Below, one piece after another: positions 8,213-18,007 of a stretch of 44,813 nt of DNA. The translations under genes were made by a program, and so were the position numbers. The first letter of the stretch is position 1. Every line of letters begins with the position of its first letter. The DNA is from a virus: positions 1 through 44,813 of IMG/VR virus record IMGVR_UViG_3300037584_004880; one strand, written 5' to 3'. Under the pieces are notes generated by a model. That model did not search any database and was not told the origin of the DNA. It was given only the letters and a program-made list of their open reading frames with translations.

Positions 8213-8559
8213 TTGAAGCGGTAGCTATTGAGTTTGAAAACATCCTAAATAAAGATAGGGATGCTAATATACGCGCACAGCTAGAAGCTAGGGGTATTAT
8301 AAGAAATGATATTTCTAAAGATTCTGGTTTAGTAGATACCGCATTTAGTAATTTTATAATAACTGCTTTTTATGAGCTACATTCAAGCAGTGGTGTAAAT
8401 GGCACTATACCATGGGGGTGTATAAAAGAGTATTTAGTTTTTAATGGCTTTACTGAGTACCAGTTCATTATTTTATCTATTAGCTGTATAAGGCGTTTAG
8501 AAATAGTATATAATGAATATATACAGGCTAAAAATAATAAGGGCGCTTGTGACAAGTAA
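8203..8559 (+). CDS. -1 frameshift extension of the tail chaperone (T part of GT-like fusion)
   Basis: After a -1 slip on 8203-8209 the frame reads GTA ATT GAA GCG and stays open to TAA 8557-8559, adding about 116 residues (VIEAVAIEFENILNKDR...). It has no convenient start codon of its own, so it would normally be missed. The fusion of 7796-8209 with this segment corresponds to lambda gpGT. The segment contains a helical EFENIL region and a WGCIKEY/FNGFTEYQ region. The full product would be about 254 aa. Confidence 0.8.
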   Translation, partial: KKVIEAVAIEFENILNKDRDANIRAQLEARGIIRNDISKDSGLVDTAFSNFIITAFYELHSSSGVNGTIPWGCIKEYLVFNGFTEYQFIILSISCIRRLEIVYNEYIQAKNNKGACDK

Positions 8560-8962
8560 AAACATAAATGTAGATTTTGATGATCTATCTAAAGAGCTAC
8601 AAATACTTGCTAAAACAGCTAAGACTAGTTTTGATAATTCTATAAAAGCTTTTTCGGCAGAACTAGTCTCTAAACTATTTGATAATAGCCCCGTAGACAC
8701 AGGGCTTTATAGATCTAACCATACCGTTAGTATAGGTAGTCTTGTAGACCAAGAACAACCTATCAATGATAAAAGTACCGTTGTATATAACGCTAGAATG
8801 GATGCAAAAAGCTATGATAGTTCAAGGGATTCGGTAGTATATATACAAAATAATGTGGATTATGCTGAAAAGTTAGAATTTGGTCACAGTCAACAAACTC
8901 CAGCGGGTATTTACGGACAAACTTTAAGCGCGTCTACTTTCAAGTTTTTATTTAAGGATTAA
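8549..8962 (+). CDS. HK97 gp10-like tail/neck component, 137 aa
   Basis: The frame is open from ATG 8513, but GTG 8549 is preferred: AAGGG at 8539-8543 is well spaced, and this overlaps the frameshift product's stop by 11 bases. The product has the HK97 gp10 pattern: FDDLSKELQILAKTAKTSF, then SPVDTGLYRSNH, then YAEKLEFGHSQQTPAG. In most phages this gene lies before the tube gene; here it is between the chaperone and tape measure, a less common order. Confidence 0.65.
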   Translation: MTSKNINVDFDDLSKELQILAKTAKTSFDNSIKAFSAELVSKLFDNSPVDTGLYRSNHTVSIGSLVDQEQPINDKSTVVYNARMDAKSYDSSRDSVVYIQNNVDYAEKLEFGHSQQTPAGIYGQTLSASTFKFLFKD

Positions 8963-8965
8963 AAC

Positions 8966-10930
8966 ATGGCTACTTCATATAATGTATTCATTAAAATGCA
9001 AACAGAAGGGGCTAGTAGGGCTTCACGGGATATAAGAAGTATAGAGACTAGTTCAAAATCAGCCTCGTCGGCTACTTTACTTTTAAGTAAAGCCCTATCG
9101 GTGTTGGGTGGGTCTTTTGCTGTCCATAAGATAATAGAAGCGAACGATGCTTGGATAGACTTCACAAATAATCTTAAATCTGCGGGTCTAGCAGGTCAAG
9201 AACTTGTAACGACTCAACAGGCTATATACGATATAGCACAGCAAACACATACACAACTTAAAGAGTCTGCGCACTTATATAGGGTATTGAAAACTACTAT
9301 CGGGGAGGCTGGGGCTTCACAAGAAGATCTATTAAAAGTTACTAAAGCTCTAAATGAAGGTATACAGCAGTCTGGGGCTAGTAGACAGCAACAAATAGGC
9401 GGTATACAGCAGCTTGGCGAGGTTTTTGAAAAGGGTAGGCTGTATGCTAGACAGTATTTATCTATCGTATCTGATTTCCCTGCTATAGGTAACCTATTAC
9501 GTCAAGCTTTCTTGCAGGCAAGTGGCGGTACTGAGTCATTTAGGCAACAGATGGACGAGGGTAAGATATCTAGTGAAGCCTTTTTTATGGCATTAAAAGC
9601 CATATCTTCACAACTTGATGCCACTCAAAACACTTTAGAAGTTACCTCAAAACAAGGATTAACGGATCTTAGCAGCGCTTTTAGTAGATTAGCTGGAGAC
9701 ATAATACCTAATGTAGGGAGTAAGTTAGAGAAAGTAGCTTCTGGAGTAGATATACTTACTGATAGTATACAGATACTTTCAAAAAACTCGGAATCAGTTT
9801 TTAAAAGTATAGCAAGTTCTATAGCACCTATAGGAGAAGCACTAGGTAAATTAAAATTTGACTTTTTTGAAGCTAATGCAGACGAGGTAAAAAATAATTT
9901 TGTAAGCGATATGGAGTCTATGGCTAAATCCGTAGGCATGCTTGCTATAAAAACTTTTGCGTTAAACTCGACGCTAACGGGCACATCTTTTTTACCAAAG
10001 ATGAAGACCGATACTAAAAACCTGGGTGACTATTCTGGTAAAGTAGAAGGTTTAGTTACTGATTTTAAGGATCTAGGGTCTGCAGGGGTCATAGCACAGA
10101 AGGCTATAAATTCAGTAATAAACCCTAAGGTTGTTATAAAAGGTGATATGCCCGATATAACGCAGCCTACTATTAACTTCAAAGATGAAGATTTAAAAAA
10201 TATACGTGATGCTGAAAACGCGTATAAAGGACTATCAGCTAGTCAAGAGGTTACAAGTAAGACTTATGACCAGTTGAGCCTAGCCATAGCGCGACAAAGG
10301 GAATCCTTAACTAGCATAGACCCCTTATATGCTCAGGTGGCACAAAATGCCGATAAGCTTACTAAATCCCAAATTGATAACCTAAATGCGTCTATTAAAA
10401 ACCTAGACGAGGCTAAATCCACCTCTGAACTTTTACACTCCGTTACCGATACTTTCGCGGGTAGTTTCGCTGATGCTATAGCTAATATAACAACGGGGTC
10501 TGAGAGTGCTAGTCAAGCTTTCAAAGAGATGGCTAATAGTATTATAAGTGATCTAATACGTATAGGTCTTGAGAAGGCCGCTATAGGAATGGTTAATATG
10601 GGAGTCAATTGGTATATGGGGGGATCCTCAGCAGGAATGAATACTGGGGGTACTACAGGTGGGTTACAATCAGCCACGCCTCCTAGTTTTTCAAATAATT
10701 TACAAGCCCCTAGTCCTCCTCCCATGTTATCTTCTGGTCTTAGGTCTACACCTAGTGTAGGTTCTACAGTTAATATAAATACTACGGTCAATACCACACA
10801 CACTGGGGCTAGTGGTTCTAAAGATGGGGAAAAAGTAGCAAAGGAGCAGGCCAAAATGATAGCCACTATGGTAAATACTCAAGTACAACAAGAACTAATG
10901 AAACAGAAACGTGTAGGCGGGATGCTATAG
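8966..10930 (+). CDS. Tape measure protein, 654 aa
   Basis: The N-terminus (ASRASRDIRSIETSSKSASS ... LSVLGGSFAVHKIIEANDAW) and the segment YRVLKTTIGEAGASQEDLL through QYLSIVSDFPAIGNLLRQAF match the common tape measure N-terminal domain. The centre is helical and rich in Ala/Ser/Lys. The C-terminal part has DLIRIGLEKAAIGMV followed by a Gly/Ser/Pro-rich stretch and a helical end, as in lambda gpH C-terminal regions. At 654 aa it predicts a tail of roughly 90-100 nm by the usual 0.15 nm per residue rule. Confidence 0.9.
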   Translation: MATSYNVFIKMQTEGASRASRDIRSIETSSKSASSATLLLSKALSVLGGSFAVHKIIEANDAWIDFTNNLKSAGLAGQELVTTQQAIYDIAQQTHTQLKESAHLYRVLKTTIGEAGASQEDLLKVTKALNEGIQQSGASRQQQIGGIQQLGEVFEKGRLYARQYLSIVSDFPAIGNLLRQAFLQASGGTESFRQQMDEGKISSEAFFMALKAISSQLDATQNTLEVTSKQGLTDLSSAFSRLAGDIIPNVGSKLEKVASGVDILTDSIQILSKNSESVFKSIASSIAPIGEALGKLKFDFFEANADEVKNNFVSDMESMAKSVGMLAIKTFALNSTLTGTSFLPKMKTDTKNLGDYSGKVEGLVTDFKDLGSAGVIAQKAINSVINPKVVIKGDMPDITQPTINFKDEDLKNIRDAENAYKGLSASQEVTSKTYDQLSLAIARQRESLTSIDPLYAQVAQNADKLTKSQIDNLNASIKNLDEAKSTSELLHSVTDTFAGSFADAIANITTGSESASQAFKEMANSIISDLIRIGLEKAAIGMVNMGVNWYMGGSSAGMNTGGTTGGLQSATPPSFSNNLQAPSPPPMLSSGLRSTPSVGSTVNINTTVNTTHTGASGSKDGEKVAKEQAKMIATMVNTQVQQELMKQKRVGGML

Positions 10931-11304
10931 TTTTTTAATGTATTTTATTTAAGTTTTAATGCATTTTATTTGAGTTTTAATGCAGTTTATATACTACATT
11001 TTTCCTAAGAATGGCTTAAACATTAGACTTACAAAACCATAAGACATATAAAATATATAAAATATATAAAATATATAAAATAATTAAAAAGACATAAGAG
11101 TTTTTAAGCTTAAATATATAAGAACCTATATAAATATATATTTTTTAAGTTTTATATTACATTTTTAAACAAAAAGCTAGGTATATAAAGGGCTACAAGG
11201 GTATTTACCGTGGTATAAAATATAGTTAAAAAATAATTTTTTTATTTATAAATATAAATAGTGTATACTTAATAGTACATATAAAGCTTTTATTTTTATG
11301 CAAA
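10931..11304 (+). repeat. AT-rich intergenic region with short tandem repeats inside the tail operon
   Basis: No gene is visible in these 374 bases. Three copies of a 21-base unit (TTTTAATGCATTTTATTTGAG and variants) run from 10933 to about 10994. Around 11045-11080 a 9-base ATATAAAAT unit repeats four times. A TATACT box at 11264-11269 could be a -10 for the M-L-K-I-J genes, but the -35 position (TTTATT) is weak. In lambda-type tails the H and M genes are normally adjacent, so this gap is out of place. Confidence 0.75.
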
Positions 11305-11652
11305 ATGGACACGTTCCCAGATATACCTAAACCATCAGATGTTAAGCTAACATCAACATGGAATATACTAAAAGCTTCTTTTGGCGATAACTACGAACAG
11401 TTTTCAGCAGATGGGGCGAACCCAAAGAAAGATAGTTATGAATTATCTTGGGAAATACTCAGTGATGTAGATTATGAAGCTTTAGAAACTTTTTTAGATA
11501 CTCAAACACCCGTAAAAGCCTTTTATTGGGATAACCCTTTGTCGGGGAATAATGAGGTTGTGAGGATGGATATCGGCGGCATTTCCCGTCAAAAGGAAGG
11601 GGTAAACTATGCTAAGGTAAGCGTAAAACTTAATAAAGCGTATGGGTACTAA
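11305..11652 (+). CDS. Minor tail protein M-like, 115 aa
   Basis: The segment MDTFPDIPKPSDVKLTS with a following SFGDNYEQ matches lambda gpM family proteins (FxxxP......V..aqFGDGY.Q), and the C-terminal half DYEALETFLDTQTPVKAFYW fits as well. It acts at the tail tip with L, K, I and J. The start at 11305 has no obvious Shine-Dalgarno, which is odd; no alternative in-frame start exists nearby. It follows the AT-rich gap. Confidence 0.75.
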   Translation: MDTFPDIPKPSDVKLTSTWNILKASFGDNYEQFSADGANPKKDSYELSWEILSDVDYEALETFLDTQTPVKAFYWDNPLSGNNEVVRMDIGGISRQKEGVNYAKVSVKLNKAYGY

Positions 11653-11654
11653 CT

Positions 11655-12374
11655 ATGGCTGATCAAGAATACGCGGCATTACAAACAGATGCCCTAATAG
11701 AACTTTATATAATAGATTTATCTAAAGTATCAGTTTATCCTAACCCGCAAGAAAAGCTATATATAACGAACGGGCTAGATAAGGATAGATCCAATTTAGA
11801 GTATGATGGTAATGAATACACTCCAGTACCAGTTGAGTCGGAAGGATTTGAAATAAACTCCACGGGGGCTATGCCTAGACCTACCATAACCATAGGAAAC
11901 GTAGACTCGGGGTTTAACGATCTTTTAAAAGCCTATGGAAACTTATTAGGTGCTGAGTTAACCAGATATCAGGTATTTTACGAGTACCTAGACGGTAAAG
12001 ATAAAGGCGGCATAGGTGCTTATAAAGCTAAAGATGTATGGACTATTAATAGAAAGGTAGTACATAACAAAACACAAATAAAATTTGAACTAAAAAACCC
12101 TTTGGACTTAGAGAATGTGTTAGTACCTAAAGGTCAATTTACAAGAAAATGCGAACATACATACCGCGTGTGGGATGTAGGAACGCAGTCTTTTATCCAG
12201 GGGTCATGTCCTTATACTGATGAAACACATACTTTTGACGAGTTGGGGAATAAGTGCAGCAAACAAAACGACGTATGCGGTAAAAGATACACTGATTGCG
12301 CTATAAGGTTCAATGCCGTGGATAAGAAGGCTCCAGTTCAAGGTCTTTTCTTCCCTTTAATACCTAAATTTTAG
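11655..12374 (+). CDS. Minor tail protein L-like, iron-sulfur type, 239 aa
   Basis: The product follows the lambda gpL layout: an N-terminal beta domain (LIELYIIDLSKV, FEINSTGAMPRPTITIGNVD) and a C-terminal domain with five cysteines (FTRKCEH, GSCPY, NKCSK, DVCGK, TDCAI). In lambda gpL, conserved cysteines in this region bind a 4Fe-4S cluster; the same spacing style here suggests the same. The gene begins three bases after M and is followed by K. Confidence 0.8.
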   Translation: MADQEYAALQTDALIELYIIDLSKVSVYPNPQEKLYITNGLDKDRSNLEYDGNEYTPVPVESEGFEINSTGAMPRPTITIGNVDSGFNDLLKAYGNLLGAELTRYQVFYEYLDGKDKGGIGAYKAKDVWTINRKVVHNKTQIKFELKNPLDLENVLVPKGQFTRKCEHTYRVWDVGTQSFIQGSCPYTDETHTFDELGNKCSKQNDVCGKRYTDCAIRFNAVDKKAPVQGLFFPLIPKF

Positions 12375-12385
12375 ATAAGGTTTTT

Positions 12386-13159
12386 ATGAGATTAAAAGAG
12401 CTACAGCCGCAGATACAAGATTACTGTAAAAAGCTAGCACCTCAAGAAGCTTGCGGGTTGATTTTAAAGAACGACTTAGAGTTTGAGTTTGTACCTTGTG
12501 AAAATATAGCAGTGGATAAAGAAACTAATTTTAAAATAGCTGATACCACCATGCTCAAATACTCTAAAGACATATACTCTATATTCCATAGCCATGTAGA
12601 GGGTGGAACCCCTGCGGTCACTTTATCGGATATAAAAACTTGTGAAGCTTGGGGATGCATAGGTAGCATAGTGTTTTTAAGTCCTAATGACAATAACATA
12701 TGCTCCGATGTAGTTTTCTACGGTAAGGAAGTTATATATAAGAAGTTAACTGGTAGACCTTATTATTATAATGTGTTTGATTGTTTCACTATGATACGTG
12801 ACTTCTACTACACTCAGCTTAACATAGACTTAAAACATGTATACAGCGACTATGGTTGGTGGGAACATACAGAGCATAAAGATAGCTTATATTTAAAGGA
12901 ACCCGATAGGTTAAACTTAGTAGAGATTGACATTAGACAACCTCTCCAAGTAGGTGATATACTATCCATGAAGCTAGGTCGTAGCAAATGCATAAATCAT
13001 GGCAGCATTTACGTAGGTAACAATAAGATACTTCACCATTTAGAAGGTAAACTATCATGTACAGAGAGTTTTGGTAAATACGGCAATCGGGTAGAGCGTG
13101 GTTTAAGGTATAACCCTGAAATAAAGCTTTTACCTAAACAAGAAAAGGTGGTGTTTTAA
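12386..13159 (+). CDS. Tail assembly protein K-like: JAMM plus NlpC/P60, 257 aa
   Basis: The N-terminal half has a JAB/MPN-type metal site (IFHSHVEGG ... LSD, with an acidic EACG segment upstream). The C-terminal half is NlpC/P60: catalytic Cys in YNVFDCFTMIRDFYY and His in CINHGSIYVG. Lambda gpK has the same two domains and is needed for tail tip formation and probably local peptidoglycan cleavage. Its last bases overlap the I gene (TAATG at 13157-13161). Confidence 0.85.
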   Translation: MRLKELQPQIQDYCKKLAPQEACGLILKNDLEFEFVPCENIAVDKETNFKIADTTMLKYSKDIYSIFHSHVEGGTPAVTLSDIKTCEAWGCIGSIVFLSPNDNNICSDVVFYGKEVIYKKLTGRPYYYNVFDCFTMIRDFYYTQLNIDLKHVYSDYGWWEHTEHKDSLYLKEPDRLNLVEIDIRQPLQVGDILSMKLGRSKCINHGSIYVGNNKILHHLEGKLSCTESFGKYGNRVERGLRYNPEIKLLPKQEKVVF

Positions 13160-13725
13160 TGTTATCTACTATAAGGTTACACGGTGTATTGGCAAAACGT
13201 TTTGGTGATGAACTGCAGTTCAAAGTAGATTCTGTGAGAGAAGGGGTACAAGCACTATTAGCAAATTTTAAAGATTTTAAATCGGTGCTTAGGCAATACG
13301 ACTTTAGATTTATTGCGGATGGCGTTAACCTCGATAGGAAAGACGTATGTGATGCCGTTTACCCTTTTAAGGTATTAGATATAATACCTGTCACTGAGGG
13401 TGATAAGATGAACTCTAACACAACAAAAGCTATAATCGGGGGCGTAGAAATAGCTGCGGGTATAGTTTTTGATGCGTTTTCAATGGGCACAGTAGGTAAC
13501 CCACTCATAATGGCTGGGGTGTCCACTATAGCAGGGGCGGTAATAAACAGCTTTATGAAGCCGCCAGAATACGATCAAAGCGGCGATGCTGCGACTAGTA
13601 ATATATTCGACGGCGCAAGGAATGTGAGTAAAGAAGGGGTAGCTGTACCCATATTATATGGTAGAATGAAAGTAGGCTCACTAGTAGCTTCTGGGTTCAT
13701 AGCCGTAGATGGGCAGAAAATTTAG
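13159..13725 (+). CDS. Tail assembly protein I-like, 188 aa
   Basis: The pattern is clear: LSTIRLHGVLAKRFGDEL, then VREGVQALLANF, a central Gly/Ala-rich hydrophobic stretch (IIGGVEIAAGIVFDAFSMG), and the C-terminal VAVPILYGRMKVGS. This matches lambda gpI, which cooperates with J at the tail tip. It overlaps K by one base. Confidence 0.85.
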   Translation: MLSTIRLHGVLAKRFGDELQFKVDSVREGVQALLANFKDFKSVLRQYDFRFIADGVNLDRKDVCDAVYPFKVLDIIPVTEGDKMNSNTTKAIIGGVEIAAGIVFDAFSMGTVGNPLIMAGVSTIAGAVINSFMKPPEYDQSGDAATSNIFDGARNVSKEGVAVPILYGRMKVGSLVASGFIAVDGQKI

Positions 13726-13733
13726 AGGGTAGC

Positions 13734-16700
13734 ATGTCTAAAAACAAAATACATGAAAGAATACCGCAAAATAACCAGCTAAGTTCGCAGACTTATGGAG
13801 ACGTTAACTATAAGGTTAAGGTAGACTATGTTGATAACGATAATACCCCTCCTCAAAACAACCTATTAACTGGTACATTTAACCTAGGTAAAGGCGGCGG
13901 AGATTCTGGCGGGCACATAAACGGCGATGTCATGCATACGGATACTTACGCCAAGTTTATAGACATAGTGAGCGAGGGGCAAATAGAGGGCGCTGTAAAT
14001 GGGTATAACTCTATATACTTAAATGGTACTCCGCTAGCAGATGAAAATGGCAATCTTAATTTTAAAGGGGTGCAGGTTTTTCCCATGTACGGGACTGAGG
14101 ATCAACAGTTCCCTCCTATGTTTCAGAGATCTGGGGCTACTTATGCGATAAATGCAGAAATAAAAACCAATCAGGACTATACATTCACGGTAACTGATGA
14201 CAGTATAACATCTGTGAACTTATTAATGAAAGTGCCTGTTTTATCAAGCTCAGATGATAAGGGAAATATTAATGGTACTTCTGTAGAGTTTCAAATTACA
14301 GTCAATGGCAAATTTATAACTAAACAGAGCATATCTGGCATAGCCACGAGTCCAATAGAGAAAGGTTTTGTAATTAATTTAGCGGATTTTCAGGGTGATA
14401 GAACCATAGTAATTCAAAGAACTACGCCAGATTCATCAGATCCTAAATTGCAAAACAAGTTGTATATAAATGCGTATACGTTACTGTTAGATCATACTAT
14501 AAACTATGCTAATAGGGCAGGCTGCGCGATAATGCTTGAAGCCGCGCAATTTGGTACACAGTTGCCCGACAGATCATATGACCTAAAGGGCATCAATACC
14601 ATAAACATACCCGAAAACTATGACCCTATAAACAGAACCTACACTGGCCACTGGAATGGGATATTTAAAAAAGCTTATACTAATAATCCAGTTTGGTGCT
14701 TATATGATCTACTAACTAATACTAGGTACGGGGCAGGGGACTATATACCCTTAGACAAGCTTAATAAGTTTGAATTATACGATATGGCGGCTTATTGCGA
14801 TGAATTGGTAGTAGGTTTAGATGGTAAGCTAGAACCTAGGTTTACTTTTAACTGTTTAATAACCCAAAGAGAGCAGGTTTTAAGCATAGTTAAGAAGATA
14901 CAAGGTAATTTCTTAGCGGCTTTATTCTATGTAGGTGGTGTCATAAAAATAGCACAGGATAAACCAGAAGATCCATCTCAATTAGTTACAAATGCCAACG
15001 TTATAGATGGGGTATTCAACTATTCTACTACTGAGCTAGACAAACAAACTAATACAGTAGTGGTTAGCTATAACGATCCTTTGAATGATTACGCTCTTAC
15101 AACTGAAACGGTGTATAATAATGTGTTATTAAATCAATCAGGCAGGCAAGTAAAAAAAGAGGTAAATGCTTTTGGGTGTACGAGTAGATCTCAAGCGCAT
15201 AGGATGGGGAAATATGTACTACTAACTGATATAGATAACGCCGAAACGGTAACCTATACCGCAGGCTTAGATCACGCTAAAGTTATTATAGGTGATATTA
15301 TAGAGATCCATGACAACTTTATGGGGAATACAATATCAGCAGGCCGTATAAAATCCATGGATGGCCTAAATATAGAGCTAGATAGGGAGGTCACACTATT
15401 ATCAGGAAATGCGTATAGCATTAGGCTTTTAGATCAAAATGGTTCAGTAGAAGAACTTAAAATAGATCATTCATCGGTAGGCACAATTAGCAATATAACT
15501 TTACAGGACAACAAGGGTTTCAGCGCTACGGATTTTACTATATATGCGATAACACAAGATGGGAACGATAACTATCAGGGCGAGTTGTACAGGATAATGA
15601 GCATACGTGAAAACGGGTTAAATATGTACGATATAACCGCGAATAAATATGTTAGCAGTAAGTTTGATAATTTATATAGTGGCAACCCTGTTGATGTGAT
15701 ACCCGAGGAACCTCTACCTCTTTTAAGGTACCCTGAAAACTTAGTGCTTGCTCAACATACGCTGTTTAAAGATGGTAAAAATATACTTAATGATGTCAAT
15801 TTTAGTTGGAACAAAGTAAATGGTGCTACACACTACGAGTACCAATATAGGATAGACAGTGGGCAGTTTACTCAGATAGAACGTACTAATGACAGGCAAG
15901 TTAAGATTATAGCAGGAGATGGGGTATACGATATAAGGGTAAGGGCGGTAGACCTATTAAACAGAAGCTCTAAGTTCTCAGAAACCACAAGTAATATACA
16001 ATCAGGTGATATAACCCCTAGCGATGTTACAACATTCACTATACATAGGTCTGGGAGCACGCTTACATTCAGTTGGGATACCGTCCCTCTCCAAGAATAC
16101 GGACTTATTGCATATTATGAGATAAGACAGGGCGAGCATTGGTATAATGCATTAACTGTGTTTAAAACCTTATCTAACTCGTATACGTACACGCTGAACA
16201 CTGGAGGGACATTTTTAATAAAAGCGGTTACCATAGCAGGGACTTATAGTATCAATGCCGCGTCCTATAACGCCTTCCCTGGTGATACCAATATTTATAT
16301 AAACGATAACTATTCTAATTTAGGGTTCCCTCACAGTACCGCCGCGCAGTTAGATAACTTTACTGTAGAGCAAGAGGTATTTGAGTTCTCTGATGGCCAA
16401 GATTTCAATTTTAGTAATGGTGAAGTATTTAGCTTTACAAGCGCAGGCAGCACTAGACTGTTATTGAGTAAATTTAACTATGGAGCCTGGAATACTTTAA
16501 CAGAGACGTGGGATACTTATGTAGAACCATGGGAAGGTCATATAAACATAGGAGACACAGGATTCTATGAAACCGATATAAAAGATTTAGGCGGAGTAGA
16601 AACAGTATTTATACACGCAAAAGCCATACAAACATACACCCCAGTAGACTTATACGCCCCAGATTTTGAGGGTTTATACGTCCCAGATCTATCTGAAAGT

Positions 16701-17144
16701 TGGTATGCAACGGGCAAAGAAGGGGTGGCTGATATGCGTGTGGAGATGAGGTATTCAGAGGATGGTGTAAACTATTCAACTTTTGCTGAATTTATACCAG
16801 GGCAATATCAAGGTAGGTATTTCCAGTATAGGATATACCTGACATCTAAAGTTATGAATTACAGGATCTATATAGAAGGTTTTGAGGTCGAGTATGATAT
16901 ACCCGATGTAATTGAGCGTAGTAATATTACGACAGATAGTACAGGGAAAATTACATATGTGTATACCAAGAATTACCACACTACCGACTTGGTTGTATTG
17001 GGCAACCCTACTGACCCTAATAATAACGTGACTGTGAAAACTTTAAGTAAAGGATTAACCCAAGCGACTTTTGAGTCAATAAACCAAACTACAGGAGCAC
17101 CCGCCCCAAATGTTAATATCAACGTAATGATAAAAGGTTATTAA
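13734..17144 (+). CDS. Tail tip / host specificity protein J-like, 1136 aa
   Basis: The length is close to lambda gpJ (1132 aa). Residues about 60-110 (TYAKFIDIVSEGQIEGAVNG, YLNGTPLAD) and the segment WNGIFKKAYTNNPVWCLYDLLTNTRYGAG (seen across 14650-14740) are hallmarks of the J family. Two FN3-like modules lie at about residues 665-760 and 760-855. The C-terminal 280 residues, which in J carry receptor specificity, look beta-rich and unlike anything I recognise. It is the central hub that contacts the host receptor. Confidence 0.9.
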   Translation: MSKNKIHERIPQNNQLSSQTYGDVNYKVKVDYVDNDNTPPQNNLLTGTFNLGKGGGDSGGHINGDVMHTDTYAKFIDIVSEGQIEGAVNGYNSIYLNGTPLADENGNLNFKGVQVFPMYGTEDQQFPPMFQRSGATYAINAEIKTNQDYTFTVTDDSITSVNLLMKVPVLSSSDDKGNINGTSVEFQITVNGKFITKQSISGIATSPIEKGFVINLADFQGDRTIVIQRTTPDSSDPKLQNKLYINAYTLLLDHTINYANRAGCAIMLEAAQFGTQLPDRSYDLKGINTINIPENYDPINRTYTGHWNGIFKKAYTNNPVWCLYDLLTNTRYGAGDYIPLDKLNKFELYDMAAYCDELVVGLDGKLEPRFTFNCLITQREQVLSIVKKIQGNFLAALFYVGGVIKIAQDKPEDPSQLVTNANVIDGVFNYSTTELDKQTNTVVVSYNDPLNDYALTTETVYNNVLLNQSGRQVKKEVNAFGCTSRSQAHRMGKYVLLTDIDNAETVTYTAGLDHAKVIIGDIIEIHDNFMGNTISAGRIKSMDGLNIELDREVTLLSGNAYSIRLLDQNGSVEELKIDHSSVGTISNITLQDNKGFSATDFTIYAITQDGNDNYQGELYRIMSIRENGLNMYDITANKYVSSKFDNLYSGNPVDVIPEEPLPLLRYPENLVLAQHTLFKDGKNILNDVNFSWNKVNGATHYEYQYRIDSGQFTQIERTNDRQVKIIAGDGVYDIRVRAVDLLNRSSKFSETTSNIQSGDITPSDVTTFTIHRSGSTLTFSWDTVPLQEYGLIAYYEIRQGEHWYNALTVFKTLSNSYTYTLNTGGTFLIKAVTIAGTYSINAASYNAFPGDTNIYINDNYSNLGFPHSTAAQLDNFTVEQEVFEFSDGQDFNFSNGEVFSFTSAGSTRLLLSKFNYGAWNTLTETWDTYVEPWEGHINIGDTGFYETDIKDLGGVETVFIHAKAIQTYTPVDLYAPDFEGLYVPDLSESWYATGKEGVADMRVEMRYSEDGVNYSTFAEFIPGQYQGRYFQYRIYLTSKVMNYRIYIEGFEVEYDIPDVIERSNITTDSTGKITYVYTKNYHTTDLVVLGNPTDPNNNVTVKTLSKGLTQATFESINQTTGAPAPNVNINVMIKGY

Positions 17145-17164
17145 AATTAAGGAGAGAGAAATAT

Positions 17165-18004
17165 ATGTCAAATAACTACCAGGCAAACTCTATGAACCTA
17201 ACTGGGTCTAGCACTGGGGGTGACCAACTACCTGAGCTGTTAAGCAAGATAAAGAACTCTTTTGATGCTTTGGCAACGGGTAATAGTGGTACATCATCCC
17301 CCCCATATGTGCAGCCATATGTGACGTGGATAAACTCTAACACTAATCTACAGTACTATATATCTCCTACTGATTATGGCAGCGTGTTATTGAATAATTT
17401 TAGTCCTGATAACGTAATAGAAGCTTCATCTAATATAGTGCTATCGGAAAACTCACATAAGCAAACTTTTTTAGTAGACTGTAGCGGCGGAGCTTTAACG
17501 GTAACCCTATCTACGTTAAATGCGTCCACTGATTCTGGGTACGAAGTAAATATAAAAAAAATAGATAACTCTGGCAATACTTTGACTATATTACATAGTG
17601 ATATAGATGGGGAGTCGCAGTTAGTTCTACGTGAGAAAAATGATTCAGTTGAAGTAGTATACCATGGGAGCAAATACTATGTTAGAAGCAGCAACATAAA
17701 GCCTTTGCACGTACCTTCTGTGGTCACAGACACTTACACACTAGTCCCAGAAGATCATTTTAAGGTCATATTAATAAATAATACCGCTCCTATATCGGTC
17801 AACCTACCAGATGCGGCAACCTTAGCTAACGGTTATTCAGTTACTCTTAAGAAGATATCTGGGGCTAGTCTTGATGTTACTGTAACCACTAATGGGGCGG
17901 ATACTATAGAGGGTGCTAATTCAATCGTACTAGACAGTCAATATGCGTATTTCACTTTGATATCAGATCAAAGTGGAGTATGGTATAAAGTAAGCGGAGG
18001 GTAA
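17165..18004 (+). CDS. Tail-associated protein with two repeated beta domains, 279 aa
   Basis: ATG 17165 follows a strong AAGGAGAGAG site. After about 75 linker-like residues (rich in Asn/Ser/Gly/Pro) come two related modules, about 80-180 and 185-279, each with a hydrophobic 'FLVDCSGGALTVTL' or 'ILINNTAPISVNL' strand, a KKI strand, and a 'YYV/WYKV' end. The same module style occurs within the neck protein at 5119-5790. These look like decoration or carbohydrate-facing beta domains. The gene lies between J and the fibre gene. Confidence 0.6.
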   Translation: MSNNYQANSMNLTGSSTGGDQLPELLSKIKNSFDALATGNSGTSSPPYVQPYVTWINSNTNLQYYISPTDYGSVLLNNFSPDNVIEASSNIVLSENSHKQTFLVDCSGGALTVTLSTLNASTDSGYEVNIKKIDNSGNTLTILHSDIDGESQLVLREKNDSVEVVYHGSKYYVRSSNIKPLHVPSVVTDTYTLVPEDHFKVILINNTAPISVNLPDAATLANGYSVTLKKISGASLDVTVTTNGADTIEGANSIVLDSQYAYFTLISDQSGVWYKVSGG

Positions 18005-18007
18005 CAC

